A stretch of DNA of 49,697 nt, taken from NCBI GenBank assembly GCA_020854835.1, contig JAHKLX010000096.1, positions 1-49,697 of the forward strand. The letters are read 5' to 3'. This stretch comes from Microcaldota archaeon (GTDB lineage Archaea > Micrarchaeota > Micrarchaeia > Anstonellales > JAGGVH01). A program made the position numbers and the translations under genes. Numbering within the stretch: position 1 is the stretch's first letter; every line of letters begins with the position of its first letter. Of this stretch, positions 40,942-48,923 are shown in pieces. Below the pieces are notes generated by a model that did not search any database, had not been told where the DNA came from, and saw only the letters and a list, made by a program, of their open reading frames with translations.

Positions 40942-42147
40942 CTACCCCAACCACTGTTTATACATTTCTTCAAATTCATTGTTTTTAATTGCTTTTCTTA
41001 TTTTTTTCATTAAATTAACAAAGAAGTAAATATTATGATAAGTTGTGATTCTCATTCCTATCAAAGGATCGTTTCTAAAAATATGGTGGATGTATTCTCT
41101 TGTAAATCGTTGGCACATTTTACAATTACATTCTGAATCAAGAGGATTCTTATCCTCACCAAATTCTGCGTTACTTATTTGTTTTCTGAATTTGTTTTCT
41201 TTTTTTCCTCCTTCTTCAGGAGATATATAAAAATATCCTGCTCTTGCGATTCTCTGTGGGCCCACACAATCAAACAAATCCACGCCCCGTTTAACTGATT
41301 CAAAAAAGTCAGTTATGGTGCCAATACCGAGCAAATGCCGCGGCTTTTCTTCTGGAAGTTTAGGTATGATCCATTCCAAAACCTCATTCATTTGTTTTTT
41401 TCCAAAGGACCCGCCAATTCCAATGCCATCAAAACTTTTTCCATTAACATTCATAGATGAAATAGTTTTTGCACTTTCAATTCTCAAATCCTTATAAGTC
41501 CCGCCTTGAATAATTCCAAATAAAAGTTGGTCTTTTTTTGTATGTGCTTTCAAACATCTTTCTGCCCACCTATGCGTTCTTTCCATGCTTTGTTTTGTGT
41601 AATCATAATCTGCAGATGGGGAGGTGCATTCATCAAATGCAAATATCATATCTGCCCCCAAATCTTCTTGGATTTTGATTGATATTTCTGGAGTAAATCT
41701 GTGAGAATCCCCATTGTACACAGATCTAAAATTCACACCTTCTTCATCGACCCACGCATGTCTTTTTTGAGATTTCCTTTGTCCTTCAGATGACTTCTTT
41801 TTTTGTTCAGTATCATACTCAAATTTGCTTCTCCCAAGCTCTGATCCTGCACCAAGGGAAAAAGCTTGAAAACCACCAGAATCTGTCATAATTGGTTTGC
41901 TCCACCCTACAAAATTGTGCAATTCCCCTGACTCTTTTATTTTTTCAGCCCCTGGCCTCAAATACAAGTGATATGTATTGCTCATCAAAATTTGTGCACC
42001 AATCTCCTCCAAATCAAATTTATCAAGAAGTTTTAATCCTCCCCTAGTTGCAACTGGTGCAAAAGCAGGAGTTTCAACAGTTCCATGCTTAAGTTTAAGT
42101 TTTCCAGTTCTAGCCAAACCTTCCTTAGCAGTTATTTTAAACGACAT
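40942..42147 (-). CDS. tgt: Bacterial-type tRNA-guanine transglycosylase
   Basis: The 401-residue enzyme has D89 (MTDSGGFQAFSLG), the nucleophile D293 (GVDLFDCVGPQRIARAG) and the zinc site C340, C342, C345 plus H354 or H355 (CNCKMC, then EYIHHIF). KPRHLLGIG and GGSFGKKQMNEVLEW follow the bacterial/eukaryotic queuine-type enzyme, not the longer archaeal ArcTGT. There is no PUA domain. It therefore probably exchanges G34 of tRNA for a queuine-type base, not G15. The base-recognition loop reads GGSFGKK instead of bacterial GGLAVGE. A Lys-rich insert of about 25-30 residues lies near 105-132. Acquisition from bacteria is likely. A TATA-like CTTTTAAAA upstream suggests a leaderless mRNA. Confidence 0.88.
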   Translation of the reverse strand: MSFKITAKEGLARTGKLKLKHGTVETPAFAPVATRGGLKLLDKFDLEEIGAQILMSNTYHLYLRPGAEKIKESGELHNFVGWSKPIMTDSGGFQAFSLGAGSELGRSKFEYDTEQKKKSSEGQRKSQKRHAWVDEEGVNFRSVYNGDSHRFTPEISIKIQEDLGADMIFAFDECTSPSADYDYTKQSMERTHRWAERCLKAHTKKDQLLFGIIQGGTYKDLRIESAKTISSMNVNGKSFDGIGIGGSFGKKQMNEVLEWIIPKLPEEKPRHLLGIGTITDFFESVKRGVDLFDCVGPQRIARAGYFYISPEEGGKKENKFRKQISNAEFGEDKNPLDSECNCKMCQRFTREYIHHIFRNDPLIGMRITTYHNIYFFVNLMKKIRKAIKNNEFEEMYKQWLG

Positions 42148-42236
42148 CTTATTATTGTCAGTACCATCATATTTTTAAAAGTTAGACTCGAATAAATTTA
42201 ATTAAAATGGTGTTTTTGTAATTGATAGGTGAGGCA

Positions 42237-43577
42237 ATGGAGTATTCCACGGACGTTAAATCATTTTTGAAGAAGAATAAGACAAATATTTTAAGCAAAG
42301 TAACCATATGTTTGAAAGATGGACGCAAGCTCTCAGGAGTTATAATGCCCAAGGGAGACGGTGACAGCAATGTTCTTGTTTTAAAGCAAGATAATGGCTA
42401 CAATGTTGGTTTTCATATAAAAAATATTGATTCAATGGTTTGTGGGGGGCCAACACAACAAACCAAATTTTCTATTAAAACCGAGCCTAAATCAGATGGG
42501 CCGCTAATATCTATAATTGGTGCAGGTGGAACAATTGCTTCTAGAGTTGAATACAAAACTGGCGCTGTGCACCCCATGATTTCACAAAAGGAACTGCTGA
42601 ATGCTTTTCCTGAAGTTTCAAACATTGCAAAAGTCAATGTTTCTCAATTATTTTCGCTGCTTTCTGCAGATATGGTTCCAGAGCTTTGGATCGAGATAGC
42701 CGAAGAAGCAGAAAAAATTATCAAAAAAGATAAACCAACAGGAATTGTTATAACTCACGGGACAGATACAATGCATTATACATCTGCTGCACTTTCTTTT
42801 ATGCTCCAGGATCTTCCCTGTCCAATCATTTTGACAGGGGCACAGAGAAGTTCGGATAGAGGATCTTCTGATTCAAAAACCAATTTAATTTCTTCAATTA
42901 TGGCCGCAAAACACGATTTTGCAGAAGTTGCTGTTTGTATGCATGCATCAATGAATGATGATGTTTGTTATGCCCATAGGGGTACCAGAGTCAGAAAAAT
43001 GCATACCTCTAGGAGAGATACGATGCGCACAATAAACGACCTCCCTTTACTAAAGATAGACTGGAGAAAACAAAAAATATCAGAACTCTCAAAAGTCCTA
43101 AAACCAAAAACAAAATTAAAATTTAATAAAAAATTGAATACAAATGTTTGTATGCAGTATTATTATCCGGGTATGAACCCAAAGGAGATTTCAAGATTAT
43201 CAGAATATGAAGGTGTTGTTCTTATGGGTACTGGTTTGGGGCACGTATCAACCAATTCAGAGCATAAAAAATCACAACCTCTATTAAAAGAAATAAAAGA
43301 GCTACTTGATAGCGGAACTGCAGTTGTGATGTCATCTCAATGCATTCACGGCAGGGTAAATATGAATGTTTATACGTATGGGCGTTTGCTTAGGGAAGCA
43401 GGAGTGATTGGACATTTGTGCGATTGGACTCCTGAAACTGCTTATGTAAAACTTATGTATGTTCTCGGCAACACCAAAAAATTAAACAAAGTGAAAGAAC
43501 AGATGGAAACTAATTTAGTTGGCGAGATTTCTGAAAGATCTGATATTTTTGAGGAGTTTGAAAGCTATGAAATTTAA
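42237..43577 (+). CDS. gatD: Glu-tRNA(Gln) amidotransferase subunit D
   Basis: The 446-residue protein has an N-terminal beta-barrel region (about 1-75) and an asparaginase-like domain with the active-site motifs GAGGTIAS (T99) and HGTDT (174-178) plus the lysine of SDSKTNL. GatD releases ammonia from glutamine; GatE uses it to convert Glu-tRNA(Gln) to Gln-tRNA(Gln). ATG at 42237 is chosen because GGTGAGG (42228-42234) directly precedes it, so an in-frame TTG at 42222 is unlikely. It overlaps gatE by 11 nt. Confidence 0.94.
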   Translation: MEYSTDVKSFLKKNKTNILSKVTICLKDGRKLSGVIMPKGDGDSNVLVLKQDNGYNVGFHIKNIDSMVCGGPTQQTKFSIKTEPKSDGPLISIIGAGGTIASRVEYKTGAVHPMISQKELLNAFPEVSNIAKVNVSQLFSLLSADMVPELWIEIAEEAEKIIKKDKPTGIVITHGTDTMHYTSAALSFMLQDLPCPIILTGAQRSSDRGSSDSKTNLISSIMAAKHDFAEVAVCMHASMNDDVCYAHRGTRVRKMHTSRRDTMRTINDLPLLKIDWRKQKISELSKVLKPKTKLKFNKKLNTNVCMQYYYPGMNPKEISRLSEYEGVVLMGTGLGHVSTNSEHKKSQPLLKEIKELLDSGTAVVMSSQCIHGRVNMNVYTYGRLLREAGVIGHLCDWTPETAYVKLMYVLGNTKKLNKVKEQMETNLVGEISERSDIFEEFESYEI

Positions 43578-45303
43578 ATGTGGTTTAGAAATCCATCAAA
43601 GATTGGATACACACAAACTTTTTTGCCAGTGTTCGTCTCATGAAAGTCAGGATTTAAACATAAAAATAACACGAAAACAATATGCTGTTAAAAGCGAAAT
43701 GGGAGAAACTGATCAAGCAGTTGCATACCAAGCTATGCAGGATAAAGAGTATATCTATCATGTCTATGAAAATTGTTGTTTGGTTGAGCTTGATGCCGAA
43801 CCTCCACATGATGTAAATTCAGAATCAATTGAGATAGTTTTACAAATTTCAAAAATGTTAAACTGCAAGCCTGTTGACGAAATAAACGTAATGAGAAAAA
43901 CTGTTGTTGATGGTTCTAACACCTCAGGTTTCCAGCGGACAATGGTAATTGCAACAGATGGTTATGTTGAAACTTCAAAAGGTAGAGTTCGCATAGATCA
44001 GATTTGCCTTGAGGAAGAAAGTGCAGGAATTGTAAAAAGAGAAAATAATACTGCAGAATACCGATTGGATAGGTTAGGTATTCCTTTAGTTGAAATAACA
44101 ACTGCTCCAGATATTATTGATCCCGATCATGCAGTTGAAACTGCTGAAAAAATAGGAAGAATGCTTAGAATGACTAAAGTTATGCGAGGCATAGGAACAA
44201 TAAGACAAGATGTCAACGTTTCAATTCCTGAAGGTGCCAGAGTTGAGATGAAAGGTTTCCAAGATATTAAAGAAATGAAAAAAGTTATACTCAACGAAAT
44301 CCAACGTCAAAAAAATTACAATGATATTATAAATGAATTAAAAAAAAGGTTCAACAACAAAATTGAATATCCCTTTGAAGTTTATGAAATTACAAGTATT
44401 TTCGATTCAACAAAATCAAAACTTTTCTCGAATATTAAAAAAGGCCATAGTGTTTTTGCCTTAAAAATGCCTAATTTTCAAGGTTTATTTGGTAGGGAAC
44501 TTTGTCCAGATTATAGATATGGTACAGAATTAAGTGATTATGCAAAACCTGCAGGAATCAGGGGGATAATTCATTCAGATGAAAAACTTGAAAAATATAA
44601 AATAGAACCTGAAGTTGCTGATGAGCTTTTAACGGTTTTAGAATTTCCATTTGTTATGGTTGTTGCTCAAGAAGAAGTTTGTTTAAACGCACTAAAAAGG
44701 GTTTATGATAGAAGTTTAATCGACAAAGTCCCATCAGAGACTAGAAATGTAGATAGTTTGATAAATCGTTATATGCGCCCAATGCCGGGTGCAGCAAGAA
44801 TGTATCCTGAAACCGATGTCCAGTCAATATTAATTGAAGATCTTTGGTCCCAAATCAAAGAACCAGAAGATTATGAAGACCGGCTGAACTCTCTTGAGAA
44901 GAAAATCGGAAAAGACCTCGCATCAAAGATTGTAATTCATCCAAAATATCATATATTTGAAAAATTTCAATCTGATCCAAAAACTACTGCGTGGGTTATA
45001 ACAGAACTACTTCGTTCTTTATCTAGGGATGAATTTGATGTTGGTGATGAAAGATTAGAAAGTGTTTTAGGATTTTATGAAAAAGGGACAATTGTTCGTG
45101 CTGCAGTTGAAGAAGTTTTGAAATATGCGATTAAAGAAGATGTTTCTATTAGTGAAGCAATAAACAAACTCAATATTGAAAAAATTAAAGGCAAAGAATT
45201 AGAAAAAATTATAACTGAATTAAAAACAATACCTAACATAATGCGCGAATATAGACTAAGGGTTGATCCTGCTGATATCCAAAAAATATTAAAAAAGAAA
45301 TAG
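43567..45303 (+). CDS. gatE: Glu-tRNA(Gln) amidotransferase subunit E
   Basis: The 578-residue protein begins MKFKCGLEIHQRL, the GatB/GatE opening. It continues with MRKTVVDGSNTSGFQRT, SAGIVKRE, YRLDRLGIPLVEITTAPDI and IRQDVNVSI (kinase/amidation domain), then an AspRS-like insert typical of GatE, and a helical YqeY-like tail (GKELEKIITELKTIPN). The start at 43567 is where similarity begins, so an earlier in-frame start at 43519 inside gatD is rejected. Overlap with gatD implies coupled translation of the heterotetramer. Confidence 0.94.
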   Translation: MKFKCGLEIHQRLDTHKLFCQCSSHESQDLNIKITRKQYAVKSEMGETDQAVAYQAMQDKEYIYHVYENCCLVELDAEPPHDVNSESIEIVLQISKMLNCKPVDEINVMRKTVVDGSNTSGFQRTMVIATDGYVETSKGRVRIDQICLEEESAGIVKRENNTAEYRLDRLGIPLVEITTAPDIIDPDHAVETAEKIGRMLRMTKVMRGIGTIRQDVNVSIPEGARVEMKGFQDIKEMKKVILNEIQRQKNYNDIINELKKRFNNKIEYPFEVYEITSIFDSTKSKLFSNIKKGHSVFALKMPNFQGLFGRELCPDYRYGTELSDYAKPAGIRGIIHSDEKLEKYKIEPEVADELLTVLEFPFVMVVAQEEVCLNALKRVYDRSLIDKVPSETRNVDSLINRYMRPMPGAARMYPETDVQSILIEDLWSQIKEPEDYEDRLNSLEKKIGKDLASKIVIHPKYHIFEKFQSDPKTTAWVITELLRSLSRDEFDVGDERLESVLGFYEKGTIVRAAVEEVLKYAIKEDVSISEAINKLNIEKIKGKELEKIITELKTIPNIMREYRLRVDPADIQKILKKK

Positions 45304-45304
45304 A

Positions 45305-45829
45305 TTAATCCATGAATCTTTTATAAACAACTATTGTTCCGGCGATTTTATCATGCCATGCTTGTTTTTTGCTGTCAAACGCTGGCCAGATCCAACCAAT
45401 TCCCAAAACAAGAGTGTCTAAAATACATTTCCCAATCAAACTTCGCATTATCCAATTATTTATTATTCCTGATGGTCTCATTGTTTTCTCACTAACAACC
45501 CTTATGCCTAAAAGATATTTTCCAACTGTCCACCCATACAAAGGTTCTGTTATTAAATTAACAATCATTCCTATTCCAAAAGTTATCGATACAAAAACTG
45601 CATCAATACACTGAGCAAAAAATCTTCTCCAAAAACCGACATACATATTTCGCTTAGGTTCGTATTCGACAGTCGTTTCTTCAATTTCTTCTTTTTGATT
45701 TTTCACAACCTCGAATTCTTCATCAGGTTCTTCAACATATTCTTCGATAATTCGTCTTTTAACTTTTCTTTTAAACTGTTTCTTTACAATTTCATCAGTT
45801 TTTTCTGGTTTTTTTTTCTTTGTAGCCAT
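45305..45829 (-). CDS. RDD-family membrane protein
   Basis: About 60 charged N-terminal residues (Lys/Glu-rich, cytoplasmic) precede an RDD domain with three or four helices: GFWRRFFAQCIDAVFVSI, YGWTVGKYLLGIRVV, WIMRSLIGKCILDTLVLG and AWHDKIAGTIVV. RDD proteins are linked to ion exchange or transport, mostly without proof. ATG at 45829 is preferred to 45835 because the G-run GGGGGG abuts the earlier ATG. It is the last gene of an envelope group with the lipoprotein and transglutaminase-like genes. Confidence 0.78.
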   Translation of the reverse strand: MATKKKKPEKTDEIVKKQFKRKVKRRIIEEYVEEPDEEFEVVKNQKEEIEETTVEYEPKRNMYVGFWRRFFAQCIDAVFVSITFGIGMIVNLITEPLYGWTVGKYLLGIRVVSEKTMRPSGIINNWIMRSLIGKCILDTLVLGIGWIWPAFDSKKQAWHDKIAGTIVVYKRFMD

Positions 45830-45906
45830 ATTCATCCCCCCAAACTAACAATATATAGAAACAATTCAAATATTTAAAGTTTTTGGTTAAAAAAATTAAA
45901 AGGGAA

Positions 45907-46569
45907 TTATTGCATTCCCTGTTCTAATTGCTTGTAACATCTTGCTTTATCTGCAGGATCTGTGTATATTTGACAGGGATCTTCAACAACAAATCCCCCA
46001 AATAATTCTTCAAATTCACAAATGTTTCCAGATGTTTCAAATTTTTCATCACCAAAAACATCCAAGGCACAGTTAAAATTCATTTGGAAGTCTGTTTCAT
46101 CTATTTCAGCCATATTTCCAAAATCTTCATATTCGGAAACAGCTTCATCTTCCTGTGATAATACTACCCAATCACAATCAACTGCACCAAAACCTTGTTT
46201 TATTGTGTCATCAAATTTTATGTAGGCTTTATTGTCTTTAACAACCACTTCTGTTTCATACTGTGCTGATTTTAGGGTGTGGAGCATGTATGCTTTTTCA
46301 CCTTTGAAATACAACTCAGATACCATCTCATCGTTTTCCATAACACATTTTATCGGAACCCCTAACGTTTGTAAAGCTGCATATTCCATGCTGTTGTAAT
46401 CAAGTGTTGCTGGTTGATCATCAGGTTCTGAATCTTGTGTTTGTGTTGGAGGAGTTGTTTGGTTTGAAGTTGTTGTTGGAACATCATCTATTTTTTCTTC
46501 TTCCCCACCAATACAACCCATTGAAATTAGTAACACACTTGCGATTGCAAGAACTAACATCCATTTCAT
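45907..46569 (-). CDS. Secreted lipoprotein, 220 aa
   Basis: A signal peptide ends in the lipobox ISMGC (C19), followed by a Thr/Gln/Asp/Pro-rich linker to about 60. A folded domain (residues about 65-215) follows with six cysteines, probably disulfide-bonded outside the cell. ATG at 46569 is chosen because the in-frame GTG at 46578 belongs to the ribosome binding site GAGGTGA. It lies 48 nt after the transglutaminase-like gene on the same strand. No domain is recognised. Confidence 0.75.
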   Translation of the reverse strand: MKWMLVLAIASVLLISMGCIGGEEEKIDDVPTTTSNQTTPPTQTQDSEPDDQPATLDYNSMEYAALQTLGVPIKCVMENDEMVSELYFKGEKAYMLHTLKSAQYETEVVVKDNKAYIKFDDTIKQGFGAVDCDWVVLSQEDEAVSEYEDFGNMAEIDETDFQMNFNCALDVFGDEKFETSGNICEFEELFGGFVVEDPCQIYTDPADKARCYKQLEQGMQ

Positions 46570-46617
46570 ATTTTTCACCTCAAAAAACTATTTTAAATAA
46601 AAATTAAAAGGAATATC

Positions 46618-47706
46618 TTATAAACCTTGGGAATTGAATTGCACGTTCAAAGTAATTATACCATATTTATCAATTAGGTAATATAAATTATCTAAATTGG
46701 CTTCCATACTTTCTTTTTCTTTGTCTGCCTCTAATCGCAGGCTATCTTTAAAATTTTTAATAATCCCACAATATTCCTCGTCAGATCCACTCTCGATTAA
46801 ATATGTCACTAATACTGGAAGTTCTTCCTCAGAATAAAAACGGCTTAAGACAACTACAATTTTATCTGGCGCATAAATAAAGGGGGGAAAATTTTCTTGT
46901 TTAGATAATGTAACTAAATGTTCCACGATATTGCTACTTTTTAATCTCATTCCAGGATCTAAAATACAACCTTTGCTTTCACCCGTGGTTATTTTTACAA
47001 AAGCATGACCCTCCCCAGTTCTTTCACCCACTGAACCAACCACAGGGGGTACAAATATAACTTCACACCCAACACCCAACGATACCAGATATGTTGCCAA
47101 CATAACTGATTTTTCCATACAAACACCTTTCTTTAGGGAAAAAATTATATCTGCATTGATTATATTATTTTTGCCATAATTTGGATTGCCATTTTCCAAA
47201 ACATAGTTAAAAAATTCAAAAGTTTCATCTATGCTTTTCCCAAGAAGATAATCAAGTATTATATACCTGGGATCAGTTTTAATAATATAAACATTTGGTT
47301 GTTCTTTACTACAAGCCAAGGAATAAAGGATGTTATTGACCATTTTGAAATCAGCAGACATTGTGGAATAATTTGGAAGTTTCAGTGAAAACTTTTTTTC
47401 AACCATCTTTTTGATTTGCATATATTCTTCAACATATTCTTCAGTTGTTTTTGATTCATTCACAGGAATTGAATAAAGATAGTCTAGAACTTTTTTAGCA
47501 GTTTCAAATTTTTGGTTAACCTTTTTTGTTTGATTTTGATGAACAATTTGAGTATTCAATAACATGTGTTTGTTGTAAAAATGTGCCCCTATTCCAAATC
47601 CAATGGCTCCAATAGTAACTAAACATGCAATTTTTAGAAATTTATTTTTTATTTTCTTTTTTGGTTTTGGAGTTTCAAAATCACTTCTATCTTTCAAATT
47701 TTTCAT
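46618..47706 (-). CDS. Membrane-anchored transglutaminase-like protein
   Basis: The 362-residue protein has a short basic N-terminus, one transmembrane helix (about 24-43) and an outside domain with the transglutaminase/cysteine protease triad. C196 is in KKGVCMEKSVMLATYLVSLG, H234 in GEGHAFVKI, and D250 in CILDPG. Such domains cleave or cross-link proteins or cell-wall material. The first 20 residues precede the anchor, so topology is N-in. A lipoprotein and an RDD protein follow in the same direction. Confidence 0.78.
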   Translation of the reverse strand: MKNLKDRSDFETPKPKKKIKNKFLKIACLVTIGAIGFGIGAHFYNKHMLLNTQIVHQNQTKKVNQKFETAKKVLDYLYSIPVNESKTTEEYVEEYMQIKKMVEKKFSLKLPNYSTMSADFKMVNNILYSLACSKEQPNVYIIKTDPRYIILDYLLGKSIDETFEFFNYVLENGNPNYGKNNIINADIIFSLKKGVCMEKSVMLATYLVSLGVGCEVIFVPPVVGSVGERTGEGHAFVKITTGESKGCILDPGMRLKSSNIVEHLVTLSKQENFPPFIYAPDKIVVVLSRFYSEEELPVLVTYLIESGSDEEYCGIIKNFKDSLRLEADKEKESMEANLDNLYYLIDKYGIITLNVQFNSQGL

Positions 47707-47756
47707 GTTATATATAGTATATATCTGTGTTTTTAAGTATATCTATAAAATAAGTG

Positions 47757-47861
47757 TGCCCCCGCCGGGATTTGAACCCGGATATCAAGCTTTTTGTAAT
47801 TCAAATTTGTTTTTAAGAATTTCCGCAAGCTTGCGTTCTATCCAAGTTATACTACGGGGGC
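47757..47861 (-). tRNA. tRNA-Arg (anticodon GCG) with a probable 31-nt intron
   Basis: Acceptor GCCCCCG/CGGGGGC, T-arm CCGGG/CCCGG with loop TTCAAAT, and anticodon stem CAAGC/GCTTG are intact. The anticodon loop is interrupted: TTGCGG (47828-47823) is followed by 31 nt (47822-47792) and then the last loop base A. That is the usual archaeal intron site after position 37. Inside, AATTC and GAATT pair to form the inner helix of a bulge-helix-bulge. U33 then gives anticodon GCG. The D-loop has A20, an arginine identity base. The D-stem is weak. The 5' end overlaps the cbf5 stop region by 15 nt. Confidence 0.85.
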
Positions 47862-48740
47862 ATTCAGATCTTTTGGATTTTTAAACACTTTTTTAGGTAT
47901 TGATATAATTCCACTGCCAATATTTTTAAGGTTATCAGATTTTTCAATTGCCTGGTGAACACCCAAGAATTCATTATTTTTTGTAAAAATAGCAATAAGC
48001 TCTCCCCTCTCAAAATTATCATATTTTTCAACTCCTGGCCTAAAAAGAGGGGAGCCATGAGTTATGGGCTCTATAGTATTATCGCTAATAATTATTTTTG
48101 GAAAATCAATAAAATCTTGAATAGGATGTATAATTCTCTCAAGTTTTGAACTATCTTTCTGAGTTTCATATAACCAAAAAGCATCAACTAGATCCTGTAA
48201 TTTAATTGAATAATTATCAGTAATTTTTCCAACACCAATTCTTCTTAATTCTTCGAGTACGCAATAACCGAACATATAATTCAATTCTCTTGCGATGGAT
48301 CTTATATAAGTTCCAGCTTCAACTTCTGTTTCAAAAAGAACCCTGTTCTCTTTGATTTCTAAAATGTTTAAACCATATATCTTTTTTTTTCGTTGTATTC
48401 TTTTGACTGCGCATTTTTTGGGAGGGAGCTGCAAGATCTCCCCTTCAAAAAGTTTAAGCGCTTTTTCAATTTTTTCTACATTCTGGCTTTTTCTAAATTT
48501 TAAAATACCGACATACCTTTTTTTGTCTTTTGTTAAAAATTGTAAGAGTTTTGTTGCTCTGTTTAAGGCGACAGGTAAAACTCCAGTAACGTTCGGATCC
48601 AAAGTACCAGAATGTCCGCTTTTTTTAGTTTTGAGAATTTTTTTAACCCATGATGAAACTTCGTGGGAAGTGGGGCCTGGGGGTTTGTCTATTATAACAA
48701 GCCCTGTTTGCATAAGTTCTTGAACAGTTGTTTTGTCCAT
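47847..48740 (-). CDS. cbf5: tRNA/rRNA pseudouridine synthase Cbf5 (TruB family)
   Basis: The 297-residue protein has the TruB catalytic motif GHSGTLDPNVTGVLP with D48 as nucleophile, VEAGTYIRSIARELN, and a C-terminal PUA domain (about 210-285, THGSPLFRPGVEKYD). It is the catalytic subunit of H/ACA RNPs and can act on tRNA U55. KP at 19-20 and TSHEVSSWVKK near 24-34 match the archaeal form. Its last five codons are also the first 15 nt of the tRNA-Arg gene on the same strand. A TTTTTAATTA box upstream suggests a leaderless mRNA. Confidence 0.93.
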   Translation of the reverse strand: MDKTTVQELMQTGLVIIDKPPGPTSHEVSSWVKKILKTKKSGHSGTLDPNVTGVLPVALNRATKLLQFLTKDKKRYVGILKFRKSQNVEKIEKALKLFEGEILQLPPKKCAVKRIQRKKKIYGLNILEIKENRVLFETEVEAGTYIRSIARELNYMFGYCVLEELRRIGVGKITDNYSIKLQDLVDAFWLYETQKDSSKLERIIHPIQDFIDFPKIIISDNTIEPITHGSPLFRPGVEKYDNFERGELIAIFTKNNEFLGVHQAIEKSDNLKNIGSGIISIPKKVFKNPKDLNAPVV

Positions 48741-48923
48741 GATTCTAAGTTGATGAGTAATAATTAAAAACTAGATGGCGTTGATTATCTTTTAATTCCC
48801 CTTACTCAGCAATTCTATTTTGTTTCAACATTTTTTCAATATATTGTAAACAACTATAACTCGTATCCTTTGGAATACTAGGAATGAATCTATTTCAAAA
48901 CATCTCAATAAAATGTTTCATCT

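Noticed and set aside
47757..47861. tRNA-Arg as a pseudogene because of its disrupted anticodon loop
   Set aside because: All stems except the D-stem are intact, and the insertion sits at the standard intron position with pairing inside.
48745..48815. A second C/D-like RNA (TTGATGA ... TTGATTA ... CTCA) in the gap before cbf5
   Set aside because: The D and D' boxes do not match CTGA, the guide lengths are irregular, and the first C box has T in place of a purine. The 183-base gap holds the cbf5 promoter and otherwise nothing I can support.
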